Assembly (NCBI RefSeq): GCF_001618425.1
Contig: NZ_BDCU01000016.1
Span: forward strand, 124,001-188,000
Source of the DNA: Nocardia fusca NBRC 14340
GTDB lineage: Bacteria > Actinomycetota > Actinomycetes > Mycobacteriales > Mycobacteriaceae
DNA: 64,000 nucleotides
Direction: 5' to 3'
The translations under genes were made by a program, and so were the position numbers. Each line of letters opens with the position of its first letter. The first letter of the stretch is position 1. Under the pieces are notes generated by a model, which did no database searches, was not told the DNA's origin, and worked only from the letters and a program-made list of their open reading frames with translations. This document shows, one piece after another, positions 9,317 through 18,169 of this stretch.

Positions 9317-9769
9317 TCAGTTCGCCGGGGGCTCCGTCGGGAGCGGCAGCTGCTGCTCGCAGACGTGCTCGACGAATTCGCCCGTCGTCGCCGCGGGCAG
9401 GTGCCGCGCGATATCGGCCTCGGTGACGATCCCGATCAGGCGGCCTTCCTCGGTCACCGGCAGCCGCCGCAGCTGATACCGCTGCATCATCGACAGCGCG
9501 TCGGCCACGTCGATATCGGCGGCCGTCGTCTGCAATTCGTCGGCCTGGGCGAATTCTCCGGCGGTGGAGGTCGCCGGGTTGTGCCCGAGCGCCACGCAGT
9601 TCACCACGATGTCCCGGTCGGTCACGATCCCGACCGGCCGCCCCTCGCCGTCGCAGATCGGCAGAGCGCCCACATCGCGCTGCCGCATCTGCTGGGCAGC
9701 GGTGGCCATGGTGTCCCGCACGCTGATGCTGACCACTCCCGGATGCATGATGTCACGCACTGTGGTCAT
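9317..9769 (-). CDS. hrp1: Tandem CBS-domain protein, Hrp1-like
   Basis: A 150-residue protein of two CBS domains. Its start MTTVRDIM, the middle GALPICDGEGRPVGIVTDRD and the end GIVTEADIARHLP strongly resemble M. tuberculosis hypoxic response protein 1 (Rv2626c), a DosR-regulated, secreted or surface protein of unknown chemistry. CBS pairs normally bind adenosine nucleotides. The start at ATG 9769 is set by a near-perfect ribosome site AAGGAGG. The gene is convergent with the cyclase gene. No DosR box was recognised upstream. The symbol is by similarity. Confidence 0.85.
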   Translation of the reverse strand: MTTVRDIMHPGVVSISVRDTMATAAQQMRQRDVGALPICDGEGRPVGIVTDRDIVVNCVALGHNPATSTAGEFAQADELQTTAADIDVADALSMMQRYQLRRLPVTEEGRLIGIVTEADIARHLPAATTGEFVEHVCEQQLPLPTEPPAN

Positions 9770-9829
9770 ACTTCCTCCTTGTTTCGAGGTCGTTGCCTGT
9801 TGTCGCTCATCACGCTCCGGCGGTGCCGG

Positions 9830-10003
9830 CGCGGCGCCACCCGGTCGACTCCGGAAGGCCGCGCCCTCCTGGAACGCCTGGTGATAGGTCACCCCGTCCG
9901 CCGGCTACCAGCTCCCGAACACTTGCCGGGCACACTGAATACTCGCCTCGTTCTCCGCTGCGGAGCCGTTCCAACGATACGTCCACGAAACCACGAATTT
10001 CAT
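9830..10003 (-). pseudogene. Remnant of a DUF3303-like small protein
   Basis: ATG 10003 follows a GGGAGA ribosome site and opens a frame beginning MKFVVSWTYRWNGSAAENEA, ending in CARQVFGSW before a TAG at 9905-9907. After that stop the same frame continues with PADGVTYHQ, which matches the next part of DUF3303-type proteins (WSPPEGVTFHQ-like). Similarity then ends. This fits a gene broken by a nonsense change and a 3' deletion. The remaining upstream stretch to about 10295 holds nothing I can recognise. Confidence 0.55.
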
Positions 10004-10295
10004 CTGTCTCCCAGAGATGTTCCGAAGATGTTGTTCTCGCGCCGGGCGGCCCCCGGAAACGCGGACCACCGATGCGCCGGGCCGGACCCGGCTCCTTTCC
10101 CGCGCCTGTCCCGGCCCTGCTCACACCGTCGCCGCGATACCGCTGTGGACGGCCCCCGCGACGGCCGGGTAAGAGATTCCTCACCGAGCTGAACGCACGA
10201 CTCTCCCGCCGAACCCGGGATCGGCACGGTGGACGTGGCCTCCGACCACGCCGCCGTCTACGCCGATATCGACATCTCCTGAGCAGCCCGCCGCC

Positions 10296-10499
10296 TCACC
10301 CGGCCGACAGGGACGCCAGGAAACAGGGCAGGGTCGGCGGATACTGCATGGTGCAGACGAGCCCGGTCTCCACAGCGGGGTTCTCCTGCTCCGTCACCCC
10401 GGGCTGCTCGAGTGGTAGGGCCGGAGACGGCGTCGCGGTGGCAAGAGGAGCCGCCAGGAGAAAAGCGGCGAGAATTCCGCCGCGAACAGCATTGCGCAC
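10296..10499 (-). CDS. Small secreted protein, unknown function
   Basis: A 67-residue protein starting at GTG 10499, after a GGAAAGGAAG ribosome site. Residues 1-22 form a typical signal peptide (MRNAVRGG, then a hydrophobic core LAAFLLAAPLATA). The mature part is about 45 residues, proline rich, with two cysteines (CTMQYPPTLPC) that could form a disulfide. No family was recognised. It is divergent from the tandem PAP2 gene. Confidence 0.6.
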   Translation of the reverse strand: MRNAVRGGILAAFLLAAPLATATPSPALPLEQPGVTEQENPAVETGLVCTMQYPPTLPCFLASLSAG

Positions 10500-10709
10500 G
10501 ATGCTTCCTTTCCGAGTGACGTCCCGACCCGCGTATGTTCCAGTGTGCCGGAAGCAGACGCGCCCACACGGCAGACCCGTGTCGGCACCGAACGGATTGC
10601 GGCGCCGGGTTCGGGGAACTCCTGGACAACCGACTACATCCGAACGAATGGTTCCCGGTGGTCGGCCGCACGACTACGCGGCGTCACCCGAACAGCAGGA
10701 GGTGTTGCG

Positions 10710-12230
10710 TTGTCTGTGGACCGGCGCGACGGAGAGGCCGTCACAAGCGTCGAACAGCCCGGCGACCCGGCCCGGCCCCGGGCGGCCGCCGAACGGTTCG
10801 CCGTCCGGAGCGCCGCGGCGTTGCTCGCGACGGTGGGCGCCGGGATCGGGTTCGGAGTACTCACGGCACTGGTCCGGGTGCGGTGGCAACCGTTGCAGAC
10901 CGCGGATCAAGCAGTCGCCGACCGGGTGACCGCAGTCGTCGCCGAACACCCGGTCATGCGCGATATCCTCTTCGCCGTCACCGATCTCGGCGCGACGCTC
11001 ACGTTGGTCGGAGTACTCGCCGTGGGCGTGCTGTGGCTGCTCCTGCGCCGTCTCCCGCGGCTGGCGGTTCTCGTGACGCTCACCGGCGCGGGCGGATTGA
11101 TCCTCAACCCCGTCGTCAAAGAGCTCGTCGCGCGGCTACGGCCGGTGGTGGAAACTCCGGTCTACCGCACGGACGGGTGGAGCTTCCCCAGCGGTCACGC
11201 CATGAGTTCCCTGGTGTGTTACGGCATTCTCCTACTGGTTTTCGCCCCGGTCCTGCACACGAGGGCCCGGCGCGTGGTCGTCGGGTGCGCGGTCCTGCTC
11301 GTGGCGGCTGTCGGGCTCAGCCGGGTAGCGCTGGGCGTGCACTACCTCACCGATGTCCTCGCGGGCTGGCTGCTCGGGTCATTGTGGCTCGCCGCGATCA
11401 CCGTCGCGTTCCACCGCTGGCGGGGCGACGCCGGACTCGGCGACGCCGGTCCACTGCCCGGCGATGTAGCGCCGGACGAGCGAGACGATCTGCGGCCGGT
11501 CCCGGATCGGCACGCCGCCACCATGCCCCACCCCTGGCGCGGGCTCGGCGAACTCGCGGTCGCCTGGGTTCTGCTCGTAGGACTGCTCATCGGGATGGGC
11601 AAGCTGGTACGCGTCGCCGGAACCGGCGGCCCGGTCGCCCGCTGGGATCACAGTGTCGTGGCCGCACTGGCCGGGCACCGCGGCCCCGCTCTGACCTCCC
11701 TACTCGACGTGTTCGGCGAAATCGGCAACACCGCCGCGGTCGTCATCGTCGCCCTCGTCGTCGCCGTACTCGCGCTGGCGGTCCTGCGCAGCCGGCGACC
11801 GGTATTGTTCCTCGGCGTCGCGCTGCTGGGCGAGGTCACGCTGTTCCTCACCACCTCCGCGCTCGTCGACCGCCCACGCCCGCAGGTGACCCCGCTCGAC
11901 CCCGCACTGCCGCCGACCTCGAGCTTTCCCTCAGGGCACCTCGCCGCATCCCTGACTCTCTACGCGGGCACCGCCGCACTGCTGTGGTGTTCTACGCACC
12001 GCCGGCCGTATCGGCTTCTCGCCGCCGCACTGATCCTGATCCCCGCCCTGGTCGCGGCACAGCGACTGTATGCCGGTGCGCACCACCCCACCGACCTCCT
12101 CGGCTCGGTCCTGCTGGCATCGATATGGACCACCGTCGCCTGGTGGGTCGTCCGGCCGGTGCCGGCCCGCGCGGCGGCTACCAGCGAAGTTTCAGCAGCA
12201 GGTAGGCCGCCATGGACGGCCCGTCGGTGA
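10710..12230 (+). CDS. Tandem PAP2-domain membrane phosphatase
   Basis: About 506 residues with two PAP2 (phosphatidic acid phosphatase type 2) units. Unit 1 shows KELVARLRP, PSGHAMSS and a SRVALGVHYLTDV histidine motif. Unit 2 shows DRPRP, PSGHLAAS and RLYAGAHHPTDLLG. Both catalytic triads look complete. Each unit carries several membrane helices; the family dephosphorylates lipid phosphates such as PA, PGP or undecaprenyl-PP at the membrane. Start TTG 10710 was chosen because AGGAGG (10697-10702) lies 7 bases before it; ATG 10545 would add 55 unlikely residues. The 3' end overlaps the convergent NUDIX gene by 53 bases. Confidence 0.85.
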   Translation: MSVDRRDGEAVTSVEQPGDPARPRAAAERFAVRSAAALLATVGAGIGFGVLTALVRVRWQPLQTADQAVADRVTAVVAEHPVMRDILFAVTDLGATLTLVGVLAVGVLWLLLRRLPRLAVLVTLTGAGGLILNPVVKELVARLRPVVETPVYRTDGWSFPSGHAMSSLVCYGILLLVFAPVLHTRARRVVVGCAVLLVAAVGLSRVALGVHYLTDVLAGWLLGSLWLAAITVAFHRWRGDAGLGDAGPLPGDVAPDERDDLRPVPDRHAATMPHPWRGLGELAVAWVLLVGLLIGMGKLVRVAGTGGPVARWDHSVVAALAGHRGPALTSLLDVFGEIGNTAAVVIVALVVAVLALAVLRSRRPVLFLGVALLGEVTLFLTTSALVDRPRPQVTPLDPALPPTSSFPSGHLAASLTLYAGTAALLWCSTHRRPYRLLAAALILIPALVAAQRLYAGAHHPTDLLGSVLLASIWTTVAWWVVRPVPARAAATSEVSAAGRPPWTARR

Positions 12231-12708
12231 GCACCCCGGTACGCAGCATCTCCTCCACCTCCGACCGGGGGAACCACTGCTGGCGCATATCCTGTTCGGT
12301 GTGCTCGCGGTTCGGTTCGCCGGGCGTCAACTCGGTGGCGAGGAACACGTGACAGCCCTCCCCGGTCATTCCGTTCGCGCAGTGCAACCGGCCGAGCTGT
12401 TCCAGCCGGCCCGCCGTGAATCCGGTCTCCTCGGCGAGTTCGGCCGCGGCCAGTTCCTCCGGGCTGCCGGTCACACCCTCGGGAAAGGCCCCGGACGGGA
12501 ACTCCCACGACCGGGACCGCACGGGATAGCGGTACTGCTCCACGAGGTGGAAACCGCCGTCCTCCCACGGGATGACGAGCGCGAAATCGGGTTTGTCGAT
12601 CACCGAGTAGAGCCCGGGCGACCCGTCCGCGCGCTCGATCCGGTCCTCGCGCAGCGACAACCACGGATTCCGGTAGACGACCCTGGAAGACAACGTTTTG
12701 ATGGACAC
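12178..12708 (-). CDS. NUDIX hydrolase, ADP-ribose pyrophosphatase type
   Basis: A 176-residue protein with SSRVVYRNPWLSLRED at the N-terminus, a feature of ADP-ribose/sugar-nucleotide pyrophosphatases. The NUDIX motif is variant: the catalytic AELAEETGF is intact, but the first box glutamate is replaced (GVTGSPEEL spacing). Start GTG 12708 was chosen for similarity; ATG 12825 is an alternative without a ribosome site. It overlaps the convergent PAP2 gene at the 3' end. Confidence 0.8.
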   Translation of the reverse strand: MSIKTLSSRVVYRNPWLSLREDRIERADGSPGLYSVIDKPDFALVIPWEDGGFHLVEQYRYPVRSRSWEFPSGAFPEGVTGSPEELAAAELAEETGFTAGRLEQLGRLHCANGMTGEGCHVFLATELTPGEPNREHTEQDMRQQWFPRSEVEEMLRTGVLTDGPSMAAYLLLKLRW

Positions 12709-12921
12709 TTCTCCAGTTTGACGTCCTTCCGGCAGCACCGAGCCACCACGACGGGTTCGGTGCTGCCCGGCGAGGATGATCGTCGGCGCGGTGCGGAACC
12801 GGGGCGGAATTGTTTTCGTTGGCATGGTGTCCGACTGTGCGCGGCCGAGTTCACGGCGACAAGACCCACGATATGGGGTCGGGCGCGAACGTCGGCAACG
12901 GTGTAATTATCGACCGCCGTT

Positions 12922-12948
12922 GGCAACACAACCATAAATAGTGTTGCC
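12922..12948. repeat. Perfect 8-11-8 inverted repeat upstream of DUF574 gene
   Basis: GGCAACAC (12922-12929) and GTGTTGCC (12941-12948) form a perfect inverted repeat with an 11-base AT-rich spacer. It lies 56 bases upstream of the methyltransferase start, between divergent genes. It could be an operator for a helix-turn-helix regulator or a small RNA hairpin. The arm spacing suits a dimer binding two successive major grooves. Confidence 0.5.
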
Positions 12949-13004
12949 GTGTTACATTCGAAAGGGCCCTCGAGGGCGACCGTTCGGTATGTGATGGAGG
13001 CGCG

Positions 13005-13880
13005 ATGATGACCGATACCGCCCTCTCGCTCGGTGTCCAGCCGGTCGGCGCGGACACCGACCGGCCCAGCATCCCCCGCGCCTACGACTACAGCCTGGGC
13101 GGCAAGGACAACTACGAGGTGGACCGTTCGGCCTTCGAGCGGATCCGGCGAATAGCGCCCCGGCAAGGCGATGTGCACGTCACGAACCGGCGCTGGCTGA
13201 CCCGTGCCGTGCGATCGCTGGCCGAGGGCGCCGGGGTCCGGCAGTTCCTGGATCTCGGCGCCGGACTGCCCACCCGCGATCCCCTCCATGTCGTCGCGCA
13301 GGAATGCGGGCGCGGTGACGTGGCATTCGTGTACATCGACAACGACCCGCTCTGCGTCGCCCACGGCCGGGCGATGCTGGAGCGCAACGAGAACACCCAT
13401 TACCTCCCCGGCGACCTCACCGATCCCGCGGCGACAGTGGACAAGGCAGGCCGTCACCTGGACCTGCGGCAGCCGGTCGCGGTCCTGCTGGGCGCGGTCC
13501 TGCACCACCTCGCCGACAACGACGATCCGGCGGGCATCGTGGCCCGGTACATCGATCTGCTCCCGGCCGGTTCGTACGTGGCGATCACGCATTACTGCGA
13601 TCCCGGCCCCGGTCACCCCGAACTCCACGAACTGGCCCGGGAACTCGAACGGGCCCATGTTCAGGAGGTATTCGGCTCGGGACGGTACCGCAGCCCGGAG
13701 CGCATCCGTGCGCTCTTCGGCTCGCTGGACCTGGTGGAGCCGGGACTGACCGCACTGGACGACTGGTGGCCGCAAGGGCCGCCGGTCCGCGCCGCGGCAC
13801 CCGAAGAGCACCTCATCTTGGGCGGACTCGGGCGCAAGCCGGGGCGCCACCTCGAGCCCCTTCGGCTCGTCGGCCGATGA
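13005..13880 (+). CDS. SAV2177/DUF574-family SAM-dependent methyltransferase (second copy)
   Basis: A 291-residue protein colinear with the enzyme at 564-1430: PRAYDYSLGGKDNYEVDR, FLDLGAGLPT and the C-terminal LDDWWPQGP block are all kept. The ATG at 13005 (or 13008) follows a GGAGG ribosome site. The family is multi-copy in many Actinobacteria and has no proven substrate. The two copies differ throughout their length, which suggests an old duplication rather than a recent one. It is convergent with the glycan locus minus-strand run. Confidence 0.9.
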   Translation: MMTDTALSLGVQPVGADTDRPSIPRAYDYSLGGKDNYEVDRSAFERIRRIAPRQGDVHVTNRRWLTRAVRSLAEGAGVRQFLDLGAGLPTRDPLHVVAQECGRGDVAFVYIDNDPLCVAHGRAMLERNENTHYLPGDLTDPAATVDKAGRHLDLRQPVAVLLGAVLHHLADNDDPAGIVARYIDLLPAGSYVAITHYCDPGPGHPELHELARELERAHVQEVFGSGRYRSPERIRALFGSLDLVEPGLTALDDWWPQGPPVRAAAPEEHLILGGLGRKPGRHLEPLRLVGR

Positions 13881-13899
13881 GATCCGCGGCGCCCGGGCC

Positions 13900-14796
13900 T
13901 CAGCCCACGTAGCGGCGAGCCGGGGACCGGCGCTGCGACTCCTCCAGCCGGACCAGACCTTCTTCCACGCACGGCGGCACGACCTTGCGCTCCCGCAGCA
14001 CCCAGGGCAGTCCGCGCAATGTCTCCAGCACGGCCGCGGCGGTCGCCCGGTCGGCCGGAGCGGAACCGAGCACCACCGCGGTCCGGCGGGCCGCACTGCG
14101 CACCGGGCGGCGCAACCACAACGTCCACAGGGTGTTCCGGATCCCGAGGCCGCGGCGACGCGTCGAATCCCTTTTCCCGGAGGGGGCGTGGTGGATCACC
14201 ATGTCCGGGATCCAGCACATCCACCAGCCGTGTGCCGCGAGATCCAGTGCGAGCAGCTCCTCCTCCCCGCCGAACCACAGCCGCGGCGAGAAACCACCGA
14301 CCTCGGTGAAGGCGCTGACGCGGAAGGCGGACAGACCCGCCATGATGCCGAGCAGCGCCGGCCCCGGTAGCCAGTCCGGGCCGGAGACCGGGGAATCACG
14401 CAGCTCCGGGGTGATCGGGTCCTCGCGCAGGTCGGGCTCGACGAGACAGCGACCGGTCACCGAGCCCAGACCCGGATACTCGTCGAGCAGGTCCGCGGCG
14501 CGGGTCAGTGCGCCCGGTTGCCACTGCGTATCGTCGTCGCAGAACGCCACATAGGGTGTGCGCACCCGCTGGACGGCGATATTGCGGGCCACCGCACCGA
14601 GATTCTCGGTGGCGCGGATCAGTTCGACCTCGGGAAACCGGGCAGCCACCGCGTCCGCGGTGCCGTCGGAGGACGCGTTGTCGACCAGGATGATCGGCGC
14701 CGTGTCGGGCAGTGTGGTCATATGCGCCAGCGTTTCCAGCAGCTGGGTACGCCGGTCGCGGGTGATGATGACGACCGTCATCCGATCGGTGGCCAT
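13900..14796 (-). CDS. Family 2 glycosyltransferase
   Basis: A 298-residue GT-A enzyme. It begins with TVVIITRDR and LVDNASSDGTADA, and carries the DxD metal site in AFCDDDTQW at about residues 83-88. A later GEEELLALDLAAHGW motif contains the ED-type catalytic base region. Start ATG 14796 was chosen; it is 4 bases after the preceding gene's stop. It is the last gene of a four-gene minus-strand run (ALDH, pyruvyltransferase, GT2, GT2). The two GT2 enzymes are clearly related, so they may add successive similar sugars. Confidence 0.88.
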   Translation of the reverse strand: MATDRMTVVIITRDRRTQLLETLAHMTTLPDTAPIILVDNASSDGTADAVAARFPEVELIRATENLGAVARNIAVQRVRTPYVAFCDDDTQWQPGALTRAADLLDEYPGLGSVTGRCLVEPDLREDPITPELRDSPVSGPDWLPGPALLGIMAGLSAFRVSAFTEVGGFSPRLWFGGEEELLALDLAAHGWWMCWIPDMVIHHAPSGKRDSTRRRGLGIRNTLWTLWLRRPVRSAARRTAVVLGSAPADRATAAAVLETLRGLPWVLRERKVVPPCVEEGLVRLEESQRRSPARRYVG

Positions 14797-14800
14797 CGGC

Positions 14801-15688
14801 TCATTTCCTTCCGTCGGCGAGTTCGAGGATTCTGGCCCGGTTCTCCACATCCGGCGGTAGCCGGCGCCGCTGCGCCAGCGCCCACGGCAGCCGGCGGATC
14901 ACTCCCGCGACCGCGAGCAACGCCCCGGGTTCATAGGCGGTCCGGCCGAGCAGCCGGACGGTTTCGGCCGCGCACTGCCGGATCGGACGCCGCATCCAGG
15001 TGATCAACGCGTTGTTGCGCTGTTCGGCCCGGCGGCGCCACGCCGGCGGGGGACGGTGCGTGGAGGGGTGGTGGTGGGCTCGCACCGCGGGCACATAGCA
15101 GAGATGCCAGCCGTGGGTCGCCAGATCCATTGCCAGCAAACGCTCTTCGGCGCCGAAATGCAGCAGCGCGCTGAACCCGGCGGCCTCCCGGTACGCTTCC
15201 CGCCGCACGATCGCGGCGCAGGCCAGGAAGCCGAGCACCGAGGGGCCGGGCAGCTCGGCGGGATGCCCCAGCGGGCTGGCCGCCATCCGCTCGTTGACCG
15301 GATCGTCGCGGTGGTCGCCACCCACCAGCGTGCGCCCCGCGACCAGACCGAGTCGCGGGAAGCGGTCGAGGACCCGTTCGGCTTCGGTGAGCGCGTCACC
15401 GGCCCACCACGAATCGTCGTCGCTGAACGCGACATACGGAGTGCGGGCGACGGCGACGCCGACGTTGCGCGCCGCCGCGCCGAGATTGCGGTGCAACCGG
15501 ATGACCTTCACCCCCGGGAAGCTCCGGGCTCGTCCGGTGGTGTCGTCGTCGGAGGCATTGTCCAGCACCACGATCGGCGGTTGCGGCCGCAGCGCGCACA
15601 ACTCGGTCAGGGTACGCGTCAGCTCCGCGGCGCGATTGCGGGTCGCGATCACGACCGTGGTCTTCGGGGTGCCGCCGGGCGCGTTCAT
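14801..15688 (-). CDS. Family 2 glycosyltransferase
   Basis: A 295-residue GT-A enzyme with TTVVIATRNRAAE, VLDNASDDDTTG, and a DxD site in AFSDDDSWW. The C-terminal AEERLLAMDLATHGWHLCYV block parallels the neighbouring GT2. Start ATG 15688 overlaps the pyruvyltransferase stop (ATGA), indicating coupled translation. No membrane helix is evident, so it is probably a cytosolic or peripheral enzyme. The acceptor is unknown. Confidence 0.88.
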   Translation of the reverse strand: MNAPGGTPKTTVVIATRNRAAELTRTLTELCALRPQPPIVVLDNASDDDTTGRARSFPGVKVIRLHRNLGAAARNVGVAVARTPYVAFSDDDSWWAGDALTEAERVLDRFPRLGLVAGRTLVGGDHRDDPVNERMAASPLGHPAELPGPSVLGFLACAAIVRREAYREAAGFSALLHFGAEERLLAMDLATHGWHLCYVPAVRAHHHPSTHRPPPAWRRRAEQRNNALITWMRRPIRQCAAETVRLLGRTAYEPGALLAVAGVIRRLPWALAQRRRLPPDVENRARILELADGRK

Positions 15689-16653
15689 ACCGGTCCTTCC
15701 CCGAGCAACTCACCGAGCAGTTCGTCGGTCAGCGCATCGGTCGTGGGCAGGTTCTGCCGGCGCGCCCTTTCCCGCCCGGAAGGCGACAGACACCACGTCC
15801 ACCAGTGGTCCAGTGTGTCCGGATCCGCGACTTGTTCGGCGGCCACCAACGCGGGCCAGCCCAGCGCCCTCGCCTGGGCCGTGACCTTCCCGCCGCCCGC
15901 GACGGGATCCACCGCCAGCACCGGGGTCCCGGCGCGCAGCGCGAACACCAGACCGTGCAACCGGGTCGTGACGACGGCGTCGAGGCGGGCGAAAACCGAG
16001 GCGAGCTGGTCGGGGGTGGCGCAGTGCTGCCAGTCGTCGGTCGCCAGCCGGGTATCGAGTGGTACCCGGGCGCAGTCGAGGCCGGCCAGCCAGCGCCCGA
16101 GCGCCTCGTGCACCGGGCGATGCCGGCGCGCGGCACCGTATTCGGCCTGTCCGGGCGCGAGAACCACGCCCGCCACCGCGACACAGGCGGTGCGCGCCGA
16201 CACGGCGAGATCGGGCCGGCTGGTGGTGCGATCGTCGCGGGCCAGCACCCGGTGGAAACCGGTGACCGCCGCGTCGGCCGGGTCCACGACGGTGACCCCG
16301 ACCGCGATACGCCGGCAGTCCGCGTACCGTTCGTGCAGAGAACGGACCTGTTCGCCGTGGATGGGCCCACAGACGAAGACGAGATGCGAATAGCGGCCGG
16401 CGTCGGCGTCGTCCAGGTGCAATGCCTCGGCCCGGAACCGCGGACTCCACGCCGTATCGTGCGGTATCCCGGCGGCGGTGAGGATCTCGCTCACATGGCG
16501 CATACTCAGCACATCCCCGGCCGTCGCCTCACCGTGCACGAAACTGGACCAGCCGGTCACCAGGACCCGTGTGGTCGGCGCGGACTCCGTCCGGCCGAGC
16601 GGGGCGGGCGGAGCTGTGGGGGCGTCTCGCGCGGCGGCGGCCACCGAATTCAC
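15685..16653 (-). CDS. Polysaccharide pyruvyl transferase family protein
   Basis: A 322-residue protein. The C-terminal part has VVTTRLHGLVFALRAGTPVL followed by VDPVAGGGKV, the hallmark of polysaccharide pyruvyl transferases (CsaB/WcaK type), which move pyruvate from PEP to sugar hydroxyls as a ketal. The N-terminal half has a Rossmann-like start (RVLVTGWSSFVHGEAT). It starts at GTG 16653 inside the ALDH stop (GTGA) and ends inside the GT2 start (ATGA). Pyruvylation would give the glycan a negative charge. Some family members are not transferases, so function is likely but not proven. Confidence 0.8.
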   Translation of the reverse strand: MNSVAAAARDAPTAPPAPLGRTESAPTTRVLVTGWSSFVHGEATAGDVLSMRHVSEILTAAGIPHDTAWSPRFRAEALHLDDADAGRYSHLVFVCGPIHGEQVRSLHERYADCRRIAVGVTVVDPADAAVTGFHRVLARDDRTTSRPDLAVSARTACVAVAGVVLAPGQAEYGAARRHRPVHEALGRWLAGLDCARVPLDTRLATDDWQHCATPDQLASVFARLDAVVTTRLHGLVFALRAGTPVLAVDPVAGGGKVTAQARALGWPALVAAEQVADPDTLDHWWTWCLSPSGRERARRQNLPTTDALTDELLGELLGEGPV

Positions 16654-18041
16654 CGCGGCGCGGAGTTCAGGTGGACGACCTTGGTCTGCGTCATCTCGTC
16701 CAGCAGTTCGGGCCCGTATCCGTAGCCCGTACCGCTGGCGCCGCGCGGGTGTGCCGCGCCGCCCGGCGCACCACCGAATACCGCGTTGATCTTCACCGTG
16801 CCCACCGGAAGTTCGCGCCAGGCACGCTGGGCATGCGATAACGACGATGTCAGCACCGTCGCGGCCAGCCCGTAGTCGTCGCGGGCCGCTTCCACGAGTC
16901 CTCGGTCGAAGGATTCGACCTGCCGCACCGGCGCGACCGGGCCGAAGGTCTCCTCGCGCATGATGCGCATATCCGGTGTGCAGCCGGCCAGTACCGTGGC
17001 CGGATAGTGCGCCCCGGTGCCGTCGGGCACGACACCGCCCGTCACGCACTCGGCTCCGGCGGCCACCGCCTCGTCCACCTGGGCGTGGACGAGGTCGCGA
17101 TGGCGCCGGTCGACCAGCGGCGCCAGGGTCCGGGACTCGGCCGCCGCCGCCAGCGCGGCCAGAAACGGCCGCGCGATCGCCTCGTGGACGAAGATCCGCT
17201 CGACCGATACACAGATCTGGCCCGAGTTCGCGAACGCGCCGAGCGCGGCCTGCTCCGCGGCCCAGCCGGGGTCCACCCCGGCATCGACCAGCAGTGCGTC
17301 GTTACCGCCGTTCTCCAGCAATGCTTTCGCGCCGGTCACCGCGGTGCTGCGCGCGATCGACCGTCCGGTGGCGGTACTTCCGACATGCGCGACGACATCC
17401 ACATCGGCCCGGGCGGCCAGCGCGGCACCGACGGCGCCGTCACCCTGCACCGTCTGCAGCACGCCCTCGGGCAGCGCGCGGGCGAGCAGTTCGCCCAGCA
17501 GCGCGCCGGTGTGCGGCGCCCGCTCGCTCGGCTTATACACCACCGAATTGCCGGTGACCAGGGCGGCGCCGATCAGGCCGCACGACACCGCGACCGGATC
17601 GTTCCACGGCGTCAGCGCGACGACGACGCCGCGCGGCTCCCACACCATGAAGTCGGTCGCGTCGACATCGCCCTGCAGGCTCTTTCCGCGATGCACCGGG
17701 CCCAGCTCGGCGTACTGCTCCAGGGTCGCGGCGCCGGCCGCGACGCCCTCGGCGCCCGCGGCGCGCGGGCGACCGGTTTCGGCCTCGGCGGTCGCGGCGA
17801 GTTCCGCGACGTATTCGCGCAGCAGGGCAGCGCCCGCCCGCAATGCCGCGGCGCGTTCGGTGACCGGGGTGCGCGCCCATCCGGGTTGGCTCCGGCGGGC
17901 CAGGGCGATCTGCCTGTCGCGTTCGGCGGCGTCGGTGATGGGCACCGTGCCGACGGGGGCGCCGGTAGCGGGGTCGACGATCTCGATCGCCTCGGTCACC
18001 GGCGTCCGCGTGGGTTCTGTGACTGTGCTCGATCGGCTCAT
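16650..18041 (-). CDS. Aldehyde dehydrogenase (NAD(P)+)
   Basis: A 463-residue protein of the ALDH superfamily. The catalytic Cys277 is in NSGQICVS, the general base Glu243 in LLENGGNDA and the oxyanion Asn147 in TPWND. The length is normal. It heads the minus-strand run of the glycan locus and overlaps the pyruvyltransferase by 4 bases. Start ATG 18041 was preferred to 18074. Its role beside glycosyltransferases is unclear; it could oxidise a sugar-derived or small aldehyde. Confidence 0.88.
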   Translation of the reverse strand: MSRSSTVTEPTRTPVTEAIEIVDPATGAPVGTVPITDAAERDRQIALARRSQPGWARTPVTERAAALRAGAALLREYVAELAATAEAETGRPRAAGAEGVAAGAATLEQYAELGPVHRGKSLQGDVDATDFMVWEPRGVVVALTPWNDPVAVSCGLIGAALVTGNSVVYKPSERAPHTGALLGELLARALPEGVLQTVQGDGAVGAALAARADVDVVAHVGSTATGRSIARSTAVTGAKALLENGGNDALLVDAGVDPGWAAEQAALGAFANSGQICVSVERIFVHEAIARPFLAALAAAAESRTLAPLVDRRHRDLVHAQVDEAVAAGAECVTGGVVPDGTGAHYPATVLAGCTPDMRIMREETFGPVAPVRQVESFDRGLVEAARDDYGLAATVLTSSLSHAQRAWRELPVGTVKINAVFGGAPGGAAHPRGASGTGYGYGPELLDEMTQTKVVHLNSAPR

Positions 18042-18169
18042 ACCGGCGCGCTTTGCCCCGCACCGGCGGTTCAAACCCGGCTCGGCGAGTCGCCACGCCG
18101 AGCCGCCCGGTAGATCGCCCCTTTACCGCGGTCGCGTTTGAACCTGCTCGAACAGGTAAGAGCCAGCGC

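Noticed and set aside
10545..10709. Longer N-terminus of the PAP2 protein from ATG 10545
   Set aside because: No ribosome site at 10545; a perfect AGGAGG at 10697-10702 points to TTG 10710.
12600..14096. 498-residue minus-strand reading frame
   Set aside because: It is the shadow of the methyltransferase on the plus strand; composition is unlike real proteins.
15685..17049. 454-residue pyruvyltransferase starting at 17049
   Set aside because: The extra N-terminus lies inside the ALDH gene in another frame; GTG 16653 overlaps the ALDH stop.
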